A model generated the notes under the pieces. The model saw nothing but the letters and a program-made list of their open reading frames with translations. It was not told where the DNA came from and ran no database searches. A DNA stretch of 64,000 nt from Bog-473 sp963828505 (GTDB lineage: Bacteria; Actinomycetota; Acidimicrobiia; Acidimicrobiales; RAAP-2): NCBI GenBank assembly GCA_963828505.1, contig CAWHFM010000002.1:1-64000 (forward strand). Reading direction: 5' to 3'. The position numbers and the translations under genes are program-made. Below are positions 41,965-50,818 of this stretch, piece after piece (within the stretch, counting starts at the first letter, position 1; every line of letters begins with the position of its first letter).

Positions 41965-42602
41965 GCCGGGGTCGACACGCCGACGCCGACGCATACCGGC
42001 ATGTCGGTGTGCTGGCGGATACCCTCGACCACGCGCGCCACGTCGCCGCCGATTTCGGAACGCTCGCCGGTCACACCCATCCTCGACACGGCGTAGACGA
42101 AGCCGCGGGCGCGAGCGCAGATACGCGCCACGCGTTCGGGCGGGCTCGACGGCGCGACCAGCAGCACGGTGTCGACGCCGGCGGCGTCGGCCTCCAGCGC
42201 CCACGGTTCGAGCTCCTCGAGCGGCAGGTCGGGCACGATCGTCCCGGCCACACCCGCAGTGGCCAGGGAACGCGCCATGCGCTTGTGCCCGGCGCGGAAG
42301 ACGATGTTGTAGTAGGTCATGACGGCGACGGGCGTCCCGAGCTGCGCCAGGGCGATCCCGTCGAGGACCTCGCCCGGGACCGTGCCCCGGGCGAGCGCGC
42401 GCACCGACGCCTCCTGGATCACGGGGCCGTCGATCATCGGGTCCGAGAACGGGATACCGACCTCCACCGCATCGGCTCCGGCCGCGACGACGGCCGCCAG
42501 CGTGTCCGTCCAGTCGTCCGTCATACCGCCCATCAGGTACGGGATGAGAAGCTTTCGACCCGATTCGCGACGCGATCGGAGCTCCTTCTCGAGCTCAGCC
42601 AC
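41832..42602 (-). CDS. trpA: Tryptophan synthase alpha subunit
   Basis: 256 residues. TIM barrel with LIPYLMGGMTDD, VEVGIPFSDPMIDGPVIQ (catalytic Glu/Asp), PDLPLEE, and the phosphate-binding GVGVSTPAQAAEV and DGVVVGSALV. Cleaves indole-3-glycerol phosphate and channels indole to TrpB. Its start overlaps the end of trpB by 8 nt. Its 3' end is overlapped by the convergent SGNH hydrolase gene. Confidence 0.96.
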   Translation of the reverse strand: MAELEKELRSRRESGRKLLIPYLMGGMTDDWTDTLAAVVAAGADAVEVGIPFSDPMIDGPVIQEASVRALARGTVPGEVLDGIALAQLGTPVAVMTYYNIVFRAGHKRMARSLATAGVAGTIVPDLPLEELEPWALEADAAGVDTVLLVAPSSPPERVARICARARGFVYAVSRMGVTGERSEIGGDVARVVEGIRQHTDMPVCVGVGVSTPAQAAEVCQVADGVVVGSALVRRLLRGAGPEGASEFVSALRQAID

Positions 42603-43785
42603 CGCCGGCGGCCCCGAGGATCTCGCGCACCTGGGCCACGTCCTTGTCGCCCCGTCCCGAGAGCGTCACGAGCACCGTCGAGCCGGCGGGCAACGCCTCG
42701 GTGCCCGCCGCCCGGGCCACCCAGGCCAGGGCGTGGGCCGACTCCAGCGCCGGGATGATGCCCTCGGTGTGACTGAGCAGGCGGAAGGCGTCGAGGACCT
42801 CGGCGTCACCGGCCGTCGTGTACTCGGCGCGGCCGACGGCAGCGAGATGGGCGTGCTCGGGGCCGAGGCCGGGGTAGTCGAGCCCCGCCGAGATCGACTC
42901 GGCCTCGAGGATCTGGCCCGCTTCGTCCTGGAGGAGCCGCGAGTACATGCCATGGAGCACTCCGGGGACCCCGTTGGTGATGGCGGCACCTCCGGCGGCT
43001 TCCACGCCGACCAGCCGGGCGCCGGTGTCGACGAAGCCGGCGAAGGTGCCGGCGGCGTTGGAGCCGCCGCCGATGCACGCCGTCACCACATCAGGGTCGG
43101 CCCCGCCGAGCAGCTCCCGGCACTGCACCCGGGCCTCGTCTCCGACGACCCGCTGGAACTGGCGGACCATGTAGGGGAAGGGGTGGGGGCCCATGACGGA
43201 GCCGAGGCAGTAATGGGTCGTCTCGACCGTGGCCACCCACTCGCGCATCGCCTCGTTCACGGCGTCCTTGAGCGTCCGGCTGCCGGAGGTGACCGTGCGC
43301 ACCTGCGACCCGAGGAGCTCCATGCGGAACACGTTCAACTCCTGGCGCTTCGTGTCCACCTCGCCCATGAACACCGTGCACTCGAGCCCGAACAAGGCCG
43401 CGGCCGTCGCGGCGGCGACGCCATGCTGACCGGCCCCCGTCTCGGCGATCATCCGTGTCTTGCCCATCCGCCGGGTGAGCAGGGCCTGACCCACGACGTT
43501 GTTCAACTTGTGCGAGCCCGTGTGCGTGAGGTCCTCGCGCTTGAGCAGCACCTCGACCCCGAGGTGCTCGGAGAGACGGGCGCACCGGGTGACCGGGGTG
43601 GGACGGCCGCCGTAGTCCCGGAGCAGGCCGTCGAGCTCGGCCCGGAAGGCGGGGTCCGACCACGCTTCGCGGAACTGCACCTCGAGGTCCAGGCACGCCG
43701 GCATGAGCGACTCGGGGACGAAACGGCCGCCGTACTCGCCGAACCGGCCGTCCGGTCCGGGCTCGGCCATGAGGCCGGCGCTCAT
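42595..43785 (-). CDS. trpB: Tryptophan synthase beta subunit
   Basis: 396 residues. PLP enzyme with GRPTPV, KREDLTHTGSHKLNN (PLP Lys), AETGAGQHGVA, and GGGSNAAGTFAGF phosphate-binding loop. Condenses indole with serine. Start ATGA overlap with trpF upstream; overlap with trpA downstream indicates one transcript trpC–trpF–trpB–trpA. Confidence 0.97.
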   Translation of the reverse strand: MSAGLMAEPGPDGRFGEYGGRFVPESLMPACLDLEVQFREAWSDPAFRAELDGLLRDYGGRPTPVTRCARLSEHLGVEVLLKREDLTHTGSHKLNNVVGQALLTRRMGKTRMIAETGAGQHGVAAATAAALFGLECTVFMGEVDTKRQELNVFRMELLGSQVRTVTSGSRTLKDAVNEAMREWVATVETTHYCLGSVMGPHPFPYMVRQFQRVVGDEARVQCRELLGGADPDVVTACIGGGSNAAGTFAGFVDTGARLVGVEAAGGAAITNGVPGVLHGMYSRLLQDEAGQILEAESISAGLDYPGLGPEHAHLAAVGRAEYTTAGDAEVLDAFRLLSHTEGIIPALESAHALAWVARAAGTEALPAGSTVLVTLSGRGDKDVAQVREILGAAGGG

Positions 43786-44471
43786 CCGTCGCGCCAGTCG
43801 TACGGTTCGCCCGCCTCGCCATCGATCGCCACGCCTTGGCGCGCCCGGGCCTCGAGATCGGCGCGGCGGGCGGCAGCCACGAAGTCACGGATGCGGATGG
43901 GGTCCTTTCGGCCCGGCGACGATTCGACGCCGCTCGACACGTCGACCCAGGCCGGCCGGAGGTGGGCCACGGCGTCGCCCACGTTGTCGGGGCGGAGCCC
44001 GCCGGAGACGACGAGACGGTGGTGGTCCACCACACCCTCGGCGAGCCGCCAGTCGAACACCTGGCCCGACCCGGGGTTCTGGCCGTCGACGAGCAGGTAG
44101 TCGGCGCCGAACTCCTCGAAGCGGACGATGTTCGGATCACCCGCCGGAAAGGCCTTGATGACGAGCGGGACGCGGGCGCGGACCCACTGGGTCTCCTGGG
44201 TCGACTCGTGCCCGTGAAGCTGCGCTGCGGCCAGTCCGGCCGTCTGGACGGCCTCGACCACTCTCTGGGGGGCCTCGTCGCGGAAGACACCGACGGTGAT
44301 GATCTCGGTCGGCAGTCGCTTCACGATGTCGCCGGCCAGCTGGACCGGGATCTGGCGCGGGGACGGGGCGAACACGAACCCGACGGCCCGGGCCCCGAGG
44401 CTGACCGCGAGCAACGCGTCCGCCTCGGAGGTGATGCCGCAGATCTTGACCACGAGCTCGTCGTCGCTCAC
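43782..44471 (-). CDS. trpF: Phosphoribosylanthranilate isomerase
   Basis: 229 residues from GTG 44471 (GTGA overlap with trpC). VVKICGIT (catalytic Cys), LVDG, and the phosphate-binding LVVSGGLRPDNVGDAV with WVDVSSGVE define TrpF. Presence of a separate trpF means that the nearby HisA need not double as PriA, unlike many actinobacteria. It has a C-terminal extension of about 25 residues (ARQGVAIDGEAGEPYDW). Confidence 0.94.
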   Translation of the reverse strand: MSDDELVVKICGITSEADALLAVSLGARAVGFVFAPSPRQIPVQLAGDIVKRLPTEIITVGVFRDEAPQRVVEAVQTAGLAAAQLHGHESTQETQWVRARVPLVIKAFPAGDPNIVRFEEFGADYLLVDGQNPGSGQVFDWRLAEGVVDHHRLVVSGGLRPDNVGDAVAHLRPAWVDVSSGVESSPGRKDPIRIRDFVAAARRADLEARARQGVAIDGEAGEPYDWRDG

Positions 44472-45256
44472 CGTGGTGCCACCGGGAGACCGGCCAGCTG
44501 GCGCAGCACGGAGGCCCGGTCGCCGGCCCGGACCAGCGTCTCCCCCACCAGGATGGCGTCGTAGCCGGCGTCGGCCAGATTTTCGGCATCCGCCGCGCCT
44601 CGGATGCCTGACTCGGCGACCGCGGTGACCCCAGGGGGGATGCGCGCCGCCAACCGGCACGCCCGCTCGTGGTCCACCTCGAACGTCCTGAGATCCCGCT
44701 GGTTCACCCCCACGAGGCTCGCCCCGGCGTCCAGCGCGCGCTCGAGCTCCGCGTCGTCGTGCACTTCGACCAGGGCGGCGAGTCCGAGATCGGAGGCCAA
44801 TCCGGCGAAACGGCGCAGCTCGGCGTCGTCGAGCGCGGCTGCGATCAACAAGACGGCGTCGGCGCCCATGCTGCGTGCGTCCGCCACGTCGGCCTCTTGC
44901 ACGGTGAAGTCCTTGCGCAGCACCGGCAGGTCGGCTGCGGTTCGTGCCGACGCCAGGTCGGCGGGCGAGCCTCCGAAATACTCGGCGTCGGTGAGCACCG
45001 AGATGCAGGCGGCACCTCCCGCCGCGTATTCCTTCGCCACCAGGTCAGGCTGGAGGCTGCCGTCGAGCTCACCTTTCGAAGGCGACCGGCGCTTGATCTC
45101 GGCGATGCACGACAACCCCTCCGCCCGGAGCGCGCCGGCGAAGTCGCGTGGGGGCGGTCCCTGTGCCGCCCGTTCGACCAGTTCAGCCAGGGGACGCGTA
45201 TCGGCGGCAGCCCGGGCCCGGTGCGTGGCGAGGATATCCGCCAGGTAGGGGGGCAT
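44468..45256 (-). CDS. trpC: Indole-3-glycerol phosphate synthase
   Basis: 262 residues from ATG 45256. CIAEIKRRSPSKGEL (catalytic Glu/Lys), VLTDAEYFGG, PVLRKDFTV, LVGVNQRDLRTF and AESGIRG form the complete TrpC motif set. Converts CdRP to indole-3-glycerol phosphate. First gene of the trpCFBA part of the cluster; a 142-nt gap precedes it. Confidence 0.96.
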   Translation of the reverse strand: MPPYLADILATHRARAAADTRPLAELVERAAQGPPPRDFAGALRAEGLSCIAEIKRRSPSKGELDGSLQPDLVAKEYAAGGAACISVLTDAEYFGGSPADLASARTAADLPVLRKDFTVQEADVADARSMGADAVLLIAAALDDAELRRFAGLASDLGLAALVEVHDDAELERALDAGASLVGVNQRDLRTFEVDHERACRLAARIPPGVTAVAESGIRGAADAENLADAGYDAILVGETLVRAGDRASVLRQLAGLPVAPR

Positions 45257-45398
45257 GACGTCTCAGGTTAGCGGTGCGTCCCCCGCCCGAATGGCCACGC
45301 TCGTCAGGCCGGCTGTCGTTCCCAGGGGCCCAGCGCTCATCTCGAGCACGGCGTCACCGCCGTCGACGCGGCGCGCGCTCGAACCGCCGGGTCGAATG

Positions 45399-45608
45399 TC
45401 AAACGCCGATGCGGGTCAGGATCCTCTGCCGGCGCTCGCGTTCTTGGCGCGGCAGCTCGCGTGCGCCAGCGGCGACCGCCGGTGGCGGAGTGCCCGCCTC
45501 TCGGAGCAGGTCGGCGATGCCGGAGTAGAGCACCTCGACGGTGAAGTCGTCGATCTCGACGGCGGCCAACTCGGTGCCGTCCTCGGCCAGCCGGGTCACT
45601 CTGATCAT
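45399..45608 (-). CDS. Small hypothetical protein
   Basis: 69 residues: an N-terminal beta-rich part (IRVTRLAEDGTELAAVEIDD) and a basic helical C-terminus (RELPRQERERRQRIL). ATG 45608 overlaps the stop of the next small gene upstream (ATGA), so it is probably translated. No family recognised. Confidence 0.5.
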   Translation of the reverse strand: MIRVTRLAEDGTELAAVEIDDFTVEVLYSGIADLLREAGTPPPAVAAGARELPRQERERRQRILTRIGV

Positions 45609-45775
45609 CGGTCCGCCGTGACGCGCACCCGCGTCTCGTCACCCAGACGTTCGATGGCGATGCAGTCGCCGTCGCGGAAGATCCATCCGGCCTCGCGCCA
45701 GGGCTTGAGCTCGGGCAGCGACCCGACGGACTCCACCGGGACCGGCGCTCCCTTGGTCGAGTGCGCGTGCCTCAT
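45605..45775 (-). CDS. Small hypothetical protein
   Basis: 56 residues from ATG 45775: HSTKGAPVPVESV, then LKPWREAGWIFRDGDCIAI. It lies inside the 3' part of the frame of the PhyH-like gene, so either that gene ends earlier or the two overlap by 137 nt. Its ATGA overlap with the following small gene favours it being real. Confidence 0.45.
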   Translation of the reverse strand: MRHAHSTKGAPVPVESVGSLPELKPWREAGWIFRDGDCIAIERLGDETRVRVTADR

Positions 45776-46769
45776 GCGTGACAGTGTGCACCCCCCCGGT
45801 GTCACCGCCGGTGTGGATGGGTTGCATTCCGGTTGCAGCGGGCCACTCGACCGGGCCAGGCGGAAGGCCCGGCCCTGGTGGACGGCTGGGTACGAAGCGC
45901 GAAACCGGAACCGGGCGCCGGGCGTTCCGTCCCTTGACGTCGTCGTCCACCAACTCGAGACCGGGGGGAACCGGCCGCCACCACGGCGCGTGCCGGAACA
46001 CCCGCGCCCCCAGCTCGGTGCCCATCGGCCCGAGCACCATCCGCCGGGGCGCCGGCTGGTCGGCCAGCTGCCAGCGGAACTCGGCGGAGAAGCGCAGCCT
46101 CGGCTCGTAGTTGGGCAAGGACGCGTGCGTGGTCATGCAGTGCAGGATCACCACGTCGCCCGCCTCGAAGTCGGCGGTGCGCCATCCGGGCTCGAGCCGC
46201 TGAAGAGGCCGAGGCGCGATGCGGGGGGTGCACTGGCTCCCGGGGAGCACCGCCAGGCTGCCCAGACTCGTGGGCACGCGGCCGAGTGGTACCCAACACG
46301 TGAACATGTCCTGGGTCGCCCGGAAGTCCTTGTGCACGAAATTGCCGGGGTGAGCGGGCACGAACGACGACGGGTAGACGACGCGCGGGATCTTCAGCGG
46401 ATAGCAGAAGGCCCCGGGTCCCATGATGCGGCGCATGAGGCCGCTCAGCGCGGGTGAGAACGCGAGGGCATGAAGGCCGGGGTCGAGGACGATCCGTCGC
46501 ATGGCCGGGTCCGAAAGCGCGTCTCGGGCGGCCACGGCTCGCACGGGGAGCCGCGGTGGAGCCGTCACCGGGTCGCCGACCGGTTCGGTCCATCCGGCCG
46601 CCTGCAGGGCACCGAGCCCGCGCCGGCTGAGCGCGCCGACCTGTTCGGGATGGAGCAGGCCCCGCACGAAGACGTAGCCGTCGCGCCAGATGCGCTGGCG
46701 CAGTGCCGCGCTGTCGTCCAACAACGACGTGGAATCGGTCAACCCCGAGCGCGTGCCCAAAAGCCCCAT
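45639..46769 (-). CDS. Phytanoyl-CoA dioxygenase (PhyH)-like Fe(II)/2-oxoglutarate oxygenase
   Basis: About 376 residues from ATG 46769. After an N-terminal helix region (DGYVFVRGLL) comes the double-stranded beta-helix, with FVHKDF as the HxD metal motif, VPLGRV and GSLAVLPGSQ in the PhyH pattern, and the distal His in CMTTHASLPN. An Arg for 2-oxoglutarate is expected in PRLRFSAEFRW. Substrate unknown. The last ~45 codons overlap the small gene at 45605–45775 and are Arg/Gly-rich, so the true C-terminus may be shorter, possibly because of a frameshift. Confidence 0.72.
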   Translation of the reverse strand: MGLLGTRSGLTDSTSLLDDSAALRQRIWRDGYVFVRGLLHPEQVGALSRRGLGALQAAGWTEPVGDPVTAPPRLPVRAVAARDALSDPAMRRIVLDPGLHALAFSPALSGLMRRIMGPGAFCYPLKIPRVVYPSSFVPAHPGNFVHKDFRATQDMFTCWVPLGRVPTSLGSLAVLPGSQCTPRIAPRPLQRLEPGWRTADFEAGDVVILHCMTTHASLPNYEPRLRFSAEFRWQLADQPAPRRMVLGPMGTELGARVFRHAPWWRPVPPGLELVDDDVKGRNARRPVPVSRFVPSRPPGPGLPPGPVEWPAATGMQPIHTGGDTGGVHTVTHEARALDQGSAGPGGVRRVAARAQALARGRMDLPRRRLHRHRTSG

Positions 46770-46837
46770 CGGATCATGCTCATGCTGGGGTGTGAGGGAA
46801 AACCCCGGGTTGGATGAGGAAAGTATGACGCGGACGA

Positions 46838-47035
46838 TCAGCGAGCGAAGAGGTGCCACCCCGCCCACATGACGCCCAGCACGAGGACGACCCGCAGCAC
46901 GGGTGTCGTGGCGACACGTGACAGCGCCTCGACCGCCGGGGCGCACGCGCCTCGATGTGACACCCACACCAATGCGACGAGGGCGAGGCCGAGCGCGGCC
47001 CAGACGGCGTACGAGAGCGCGCCGACAGTGATCAC
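46838..47035 (-). CDS. Small membrane protein, DUF6186-like
   Basis: 65 residues from GTG 47035 (GTGA overlap with the preceding gene). Two hydrophobic segments (LSYAVWAALGLALVALVWV and VLRVVLVLGVMWAGWHLF) ending FAR, a pattern like the short DUF6186 membrane proteins of actinobacteria. Function unknown. Confidence 0.65.
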   Translation of the reverse strand: MITVGALSYAVWAALGLALVALVWVSHRGACAPAVEALSRVATTPVLRVVLVLGVMWAGWHLFAR

Positions 47036-47462
47036 CGCGGCGCGGGCCGGCCGAGCCGGACGACGGTCCACCCGAGGCCGAGCCAGGCGAGGAACACGAG
47101 GGCCTTGAGGGCGTAGTAGCGGTCGACGGCGTTGAGCATGGAGCTCAGCGTCGGGTGGTCCCCGCGGGTCCCGGGCCCGAGCTCGTTGACCAGCTCCCAG
47201 ATCACGACGGTGGCGGTGGCGACCGCCCAGGGCCAGTACCGGTGGCTGTAGCGGTGCACCTGGAGCCTGACGGGATGCCTCGGCCAGTACACGATGGCGC
47301 CGACCGCCAACGCGGCGACGGGGACGGCCGTCATGAGGTCGGCCTGCCACGAGAAGGGTTGCGTGGCGGCGGCGACCAGCGCATAGGCGGTCCCAAGCGC
47401 CAGCAGCGCCGGAGTGCGCCATCCGAGCGCTCTCGAGCGGGCGAGCAGGGTTCCCCGCTTCA
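47032..47462 (-). CDS. Membrane protein of unknown function
   Basis: About 143 residues with four hydrophobic segments (for example PALLALGTAYALVAAAT, AVPVAALAVGAIVYW and ALKALVFLAWLGLGWTVV) and a conserved-looking HRYSHRYWPWAV / WELVNELGPGTRGDHPTL region. The start is unclear: a CTG at about 47459 next to the ygfZ stop, or a more upstream codon that would overlap ygfZ. It pairs with the DUF6186-like gene downstream. Confidence 0.55.
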
Positions 47463-48458
47463 GCCCGCCAGAGCAGCGTCGACCAGCGGGAGCACGGCGA
47501 CACGCGCCGGGCGCGAGCCGCCGACCCCGTCGCCCGAACGGAGCCGCACTTCTGCCGGGGCGTCGACGCTCCGATGCAGGTAGGCCAGCGCCGCCCAGGC
47601 TCCGAGCTCGCTGCTCCACGCGGCCGAGGTGATCGTCCCGACGACCTTGTCCCCCGCCGCGCCGTCACCCTCGGGTGCGTCGCCGGCGTGCAACGTCATC
47701 CCGGGAGCGAGGGGGTCGCTCGGCGCCGGCCCCGCCGGTGCGATCAGGCCCACGAGCCGGCGCGCCACCTTGGACCCCCGCGCGTCGAGGCGGGCCACCA
47801 GTTCCTGTCCGGTGTAGCACCCCTTGGTGAAGCTCACCGTGCGCTCGACCAGCCCGGCCTCGGCTGCGATGGTCTTGGGGGTCAGTTCGGTGCCCATCAC
47901 AGGGATCCCCGACGTGATGCGGCATGCCTCGACGGCGTCGGGCCCGCACGCCACAGCACCCTCGGGGAGATCGGCCCGGCGCGGGTCGGGCACCCGGTCG
48001 TCCGGCCCGAGGACATCCACCCCTCGCCAGCCGTTCCATTCGACCGGGAGCACGAGGCAACCGTGTTCGGCCCCCGAGGCGAAGAGCGCGGCCGCGACGT
48101 CCTCGGACCGTGCGCCGCGCAGGGAGAGGCAGCGCCACCCCAGATGTTCGATGTCCACTTTGGAACGCAGCAAGAAGCGACGCAAGCGGCCGGCGATCAG
48201 CTCGCCGAAACCGCCCTCCACGTCCAACACGAAATCCTCGGCGCCGGTGCGCGCCACGCGCACCAAGGCACAGAGCTTGCCGTCAGGCTCGAGGAGCAGC
48301 GAGTCCGCCGACGGGGCCGAGGCCAGCGCGGCCAGGTCCTGGCTGAGCTGACCCTGCAGGTACGACTCCGCGTCCGCACCGCGCACGGCCAGGACGTCGC
48401 GCCGGTTGCGGAATGCCCCCGCGCCGCGCCGCAGGGCGTGCGTCTCGGCGTCGATCAC
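47460..48458 (-). CDS. YgfZ/GcvT-domain folate-binding Fe–S maintenance protein
   Basis: 332 residues from ATG 48458 (ATGA overlap with trpE). Ends of the GcvT-like fold with ESYLQGQLSQDL near the N-terminus and the diagnostic SFTKGCYTGQELVAR motif (about residue 210). YgfZ proteins use tetrahydrofolate to support Fe–S cluster assembly or repair. Its place within a trp/his block is not functionally obvious. Confidence 0.9.
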   Translation of the reverse strand: MIDAETHALRRGAGAFRNRRDVLAVRGADAESYLQGQLSQDLAALASAPSADSLLLEPDGKLCALVRVARTGAEDFVLDVEGGFGELIAGRLRRFLLRSKVDIEHLGWRCLSLRGARSEDVAAALFASGAEHGCLVLPVEWNGWRGVDVLGPDDRVPDPRRADLPEGAVACGPDAVEACRITSGIPVMGTELTPKTIAAEAGLVERTVSFTKGCYTGQELVARLDARGSKVARRLVGLIAPAGPAPSDPLAPGMTLHAGDAPEGDGAAGDKVVGTITSAAWSSELGAWAALAYLHRSVDAPAEVRLRSGDGVGGSRPARVAVLPLVDAALAG

Positions 48459-49981
48459 GGCTCAACACGCGCGGCGCGCATGCCGCGGGCCGCGGTGACG
48501 GCCACCAGCAAGGCTCCTGCCTTGTGGTCGCACTCCTCGTCCTCGCGTTGGGGGTCGCTGTCGGCCACGATGCCCGCGCCCGCCTGGATGCTGGCCCGAC
48601 CGTCGGGCGTGACGACCATGGTGCGGATGGCGATGGCGGTGTCGACGTTGCCCGAGAAGTCGATGTAGCCCACCACGCCGCCGTAGACGCAGCGCTTGGT
48701 CGGCTCGAGCGCGTCGATGATCTCCATGGCGCGCACCTTCGGCGCGCCCGACAGGGTGCCGGCGGGCAAGGTCGCACGAAGCACGTCGATCGGGCCCTTG
48801 CCGTCACTGAGCTCCCCCGACACTTGCGACGTGATGTGCATGATGTGGCTATAGCGCTCGATGGTCATCAGCTCGTCGACCTTCTCCGTCCCGAACCGGA
48901 CCACCCGGCCGACGTCGTTGCGCGCCAGGTCGACGAGCATGATGTGCTCGGCCACCTCCTTGGGGTCCTCGGCCAGCTCCCCCTCGAGGAGTCGGTCGTG
49001 CTGCTCGGACTCGCCCCGCGGGCGAGAGCCGGCGATCGGCCGTGACGTCACGATCCGGTCCCTCAGGCGGACCATCGGCTCAGGCGAGGCACCGACGACG
49101 GTGACCTCGGGAAAGCGCAGGAAGTACAGGTACGGGCTGGGGTTGAGGAGGCGCAGGGCGCGGTACACGTCGAAGGGGTCGGCGCCGAGCTCCAGGTCGT
49201 AGCGCTGGGACAGCACCACCTGGAAGATGTCCCCCGCCGTGATGTACTCCTTGGCCACGGCGATGGCCGATCGGTACTCCTCAGAGCTCATGGTCCGAGA
49301 GGCCACGGCCTTGTCGAGACCCCTCTCGGGCGCCGCCAGCAGCTCGCCGGAACCGGGCCGGGCGCAGTCCGACGCCAGCTGGCGCAGCCGCAGGCACGCA
49401 GCCTCGTAGGACGCCGCTACGGCCGAGGCGTCGACCTCGCCGGCGGGCGACTGGGGCACGACGACGTTGTCGATGAGGACGATGCGCTGGCGCCAGTGGT
49501 CGAAGGCGCAGAACTGCCCGATGACGACGAGCGCGGCGTCGGGGTGCCCGAGGTCGTCGGTGGGAGGGTGCGGGAGGCGCTCGACCTCCCGCACCACGTC
49601 GTAGCCGAGGTAGCCGACGAGCCCGCCGTGCAGCGGCGGGAGGCCGGGCAGCGTCGGGGAGCGAAAACGGGTCACCAGGTCCTCGACGGCGTCGAGCACA
49701 CCCCGGCCGGTGTCTCGCAGACCGAGCCGTCCGGTCGTCGCGACGGCGCGTCCACGGGCGGTGAGCGTGGCCAGCGGCCGGCGCCCCACGAACGAGTAGC
49801 GCCCCCAGCGCTCGCCGCCTTCGACCGACTCGAGGAGGAAGCCGTCGTCCTCCCCCACCACGCTGGCGAAGCAGGCGACCGGGGTCAGCGTGTCGGCGAC
49901 CACTTCGCACCACACCGGGACGATGGCGTGCTCCTTGGCCAGCGCGGCGAACTCCGCCGGGTCGGGGCGAAAGTTCAGCAC
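48455..49981 (-). CDS. trpE: Anthranilate synthase component I
   Basis: 508 residues from GTG 49981. Chorismate-binding enzyme: LLESVEGGERWGRYSF with the Trp-feedback-type LLES motif, AGDIFQVVLSQR, GASPEPMVRL, SRPIAGSRPRG, LVDLARNDVGRV, and PAGTLSGAPKVRAMEI. The glutamine amidotransferase TrpG is not encoded next to it. Follows hisI by 13 nt, coupling his and trp genes into one transcript. Confidence 0.95.
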   Translation of the reverse strand: MLNFRPDPAEFAALAKEHAIVPVWCEVVADTLTPVACFASVVGEDDGFLLESVEGGERWGRYSFVGRRPLATLTARGRAVATTGRLGLRDTGRGVLDAVEDLVTRFRSPTLPGLPPLHGGLVGYLGYDVVREVERLPHPPTDDLGHPDAALVVIGQFCAFDHWRQRIVLIDNVVVPQSPAGEVDASAVAASYEAACLRLRQLASDCARPGSGELLAAPERGLDKAVASRTMSSEEYRSAIAVAKEYITAGDIFQVVLSQRYDLELGADPFDVYRALRLLNPSPYLYFLRFPEVTVVGASPEPMVRLRDRIVTSRPIAGSRPRGESEQHDRLLEGELAEDPKEVAEHIMLVDLARNDVGRVVRFGTEKVDELMTIERYSHIMHITSQVSGELSDGKGPIDVLRATLPAGTLSGAPKVRAMEIIDALEPTKRCVYGGVVGYIDFSGNVDTAIAIRTMVVTPDGRASIQAGAGIVADSDPQREDEECDHKAGALLVAVTAARGMRAARVEP

Positions 49982-49994
49982 CGGCGCCCCACGG

Positions 49995-50405
49995 TCACGC
50001 GTCCGGTCGTCGGGGCACGCCGGGCCCGGTTCCCACGGCGCGGTAGAAGCACGAGCGCTCGCCGGTGTGGCAGGCGCCTCGCCCGTGCTGGTCGACGCGC
50101 ACGAGCAGCGCGTCGCCGTCGCAGTCGACGCGCACCTCGCGCACGAACTGACGGTCGCCCGACGTCTCGCCCTTCTGCCAGTACTCGCGCCGGCTCCGGC
50201 TGTAGAACCAGGAGCGGCCGGTGGTGAGCGTCCGCCGTAGTGCCTCGGCGTCCATGTAGGCGACGGTCAACACCGTGCCGTCGTCGGCGTCCTGGACCAC
50301 GGCTGCCACGAGCCCTCCACCCTTGTCGAAATCGACGGCGCCGACCAGGTCGGCATCGACCGTGAGTGCCACCCCTTCGGGCGGTTGGTCCGTAGTAGTG
50401 CTCAT
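49995..50405 (-). CDS. hisI: Phosphoribosyl-AMP cyclohydrolase
   Basis: 136 residues. AYMDAEALRRTL, WFYSRSRREYWQKGETSG, DCDGDALLVRVDQHGRGACHTG and CFYR contain the three Cys/Asp zinc and magnesium ligands of HisI. The HisE pyrophosphohydrolase domain is absent. Hydrolyses PR-AMP in histidine synthesis. Confidence 0.95.
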   Translation of the reverse strand: MSTTTDQPPEGVALTVDADLVGAVDFDKGGGLVAAVVQDADDGTVLTVAYMDAEALRRTLTTGRSWFYSRSRREYWQKGETSGDRQFVREVRVDCDGDALLVRVDQHGRGACHTGERSCFYRAVGTGPGVPRRPDA

Positions 50406-50421
50406 GTTCTGGCCGCGGCGT

Positions 50422-50781
50422 TCAAAGGTAGAGCCCCGTGCCGCTGTCGTTCCGGGCCGAGGCGATGGCGTGGATGTCGCGTTCGCGCAGGATCACGTAC
50501 TCCTCGCCGTGCACCTCGACCTCGAAGCGGTCCTCGGGGTTGAACAAGACCGTGTCACCGACCTTCACCGTGCGTACGTGGGGCCCGACGGCTTTGGCCT
50601 CGGCCCAGGTCAAGCGACGGCTGATCTGGGCCGTAGCGGGGATCAGGATGCCCGCCCTCGACCGGCGCTCACCGTCGGTCGGGGAGATCTGGACCATGAC
50701 CCGGTCGAAGAGGACCGAGATCGGCTGCTTGTCCTCGGCCGCGGCATCGACCGCTCCGTTCTTCCTCGTCGATGTCGGCAC
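50422..50781 (-). CDS. GroES-like co-chaperonin (Cpn10)
   Basis: 119 residues from GTG 50781. After a ~20-residue hydrophilic extension, the Cpn10 beta-barrel is visible: VLFDRVMVQ, GILIPATAQISRRLTWAEAKAVG (mobile loop and start of the barrel), VKVGDTVLFNPEDRFEVEV, and YVILRERDIHAI. No groEL accompanies it. It sits between hisF and hisI as an unusual passenger; probably a second GroES-type protein. Confidence 0.85.
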   Translation of the reverse strand: MPTSTRKNGAVDAAAEDKQPISVLFDRVMVQISPTDGERRSRAGILIPATAQISRRLTWAEAKAVGPHVRTVKVGDTVLFNPEDRFEVEVHGEEYVILRERDIHAIASARNDSGTGLYL

Positions 50782-50818
50782 TGCAGGTCACGGTACCGCA
50801 CGGGGGCTCCCTGCCAGG

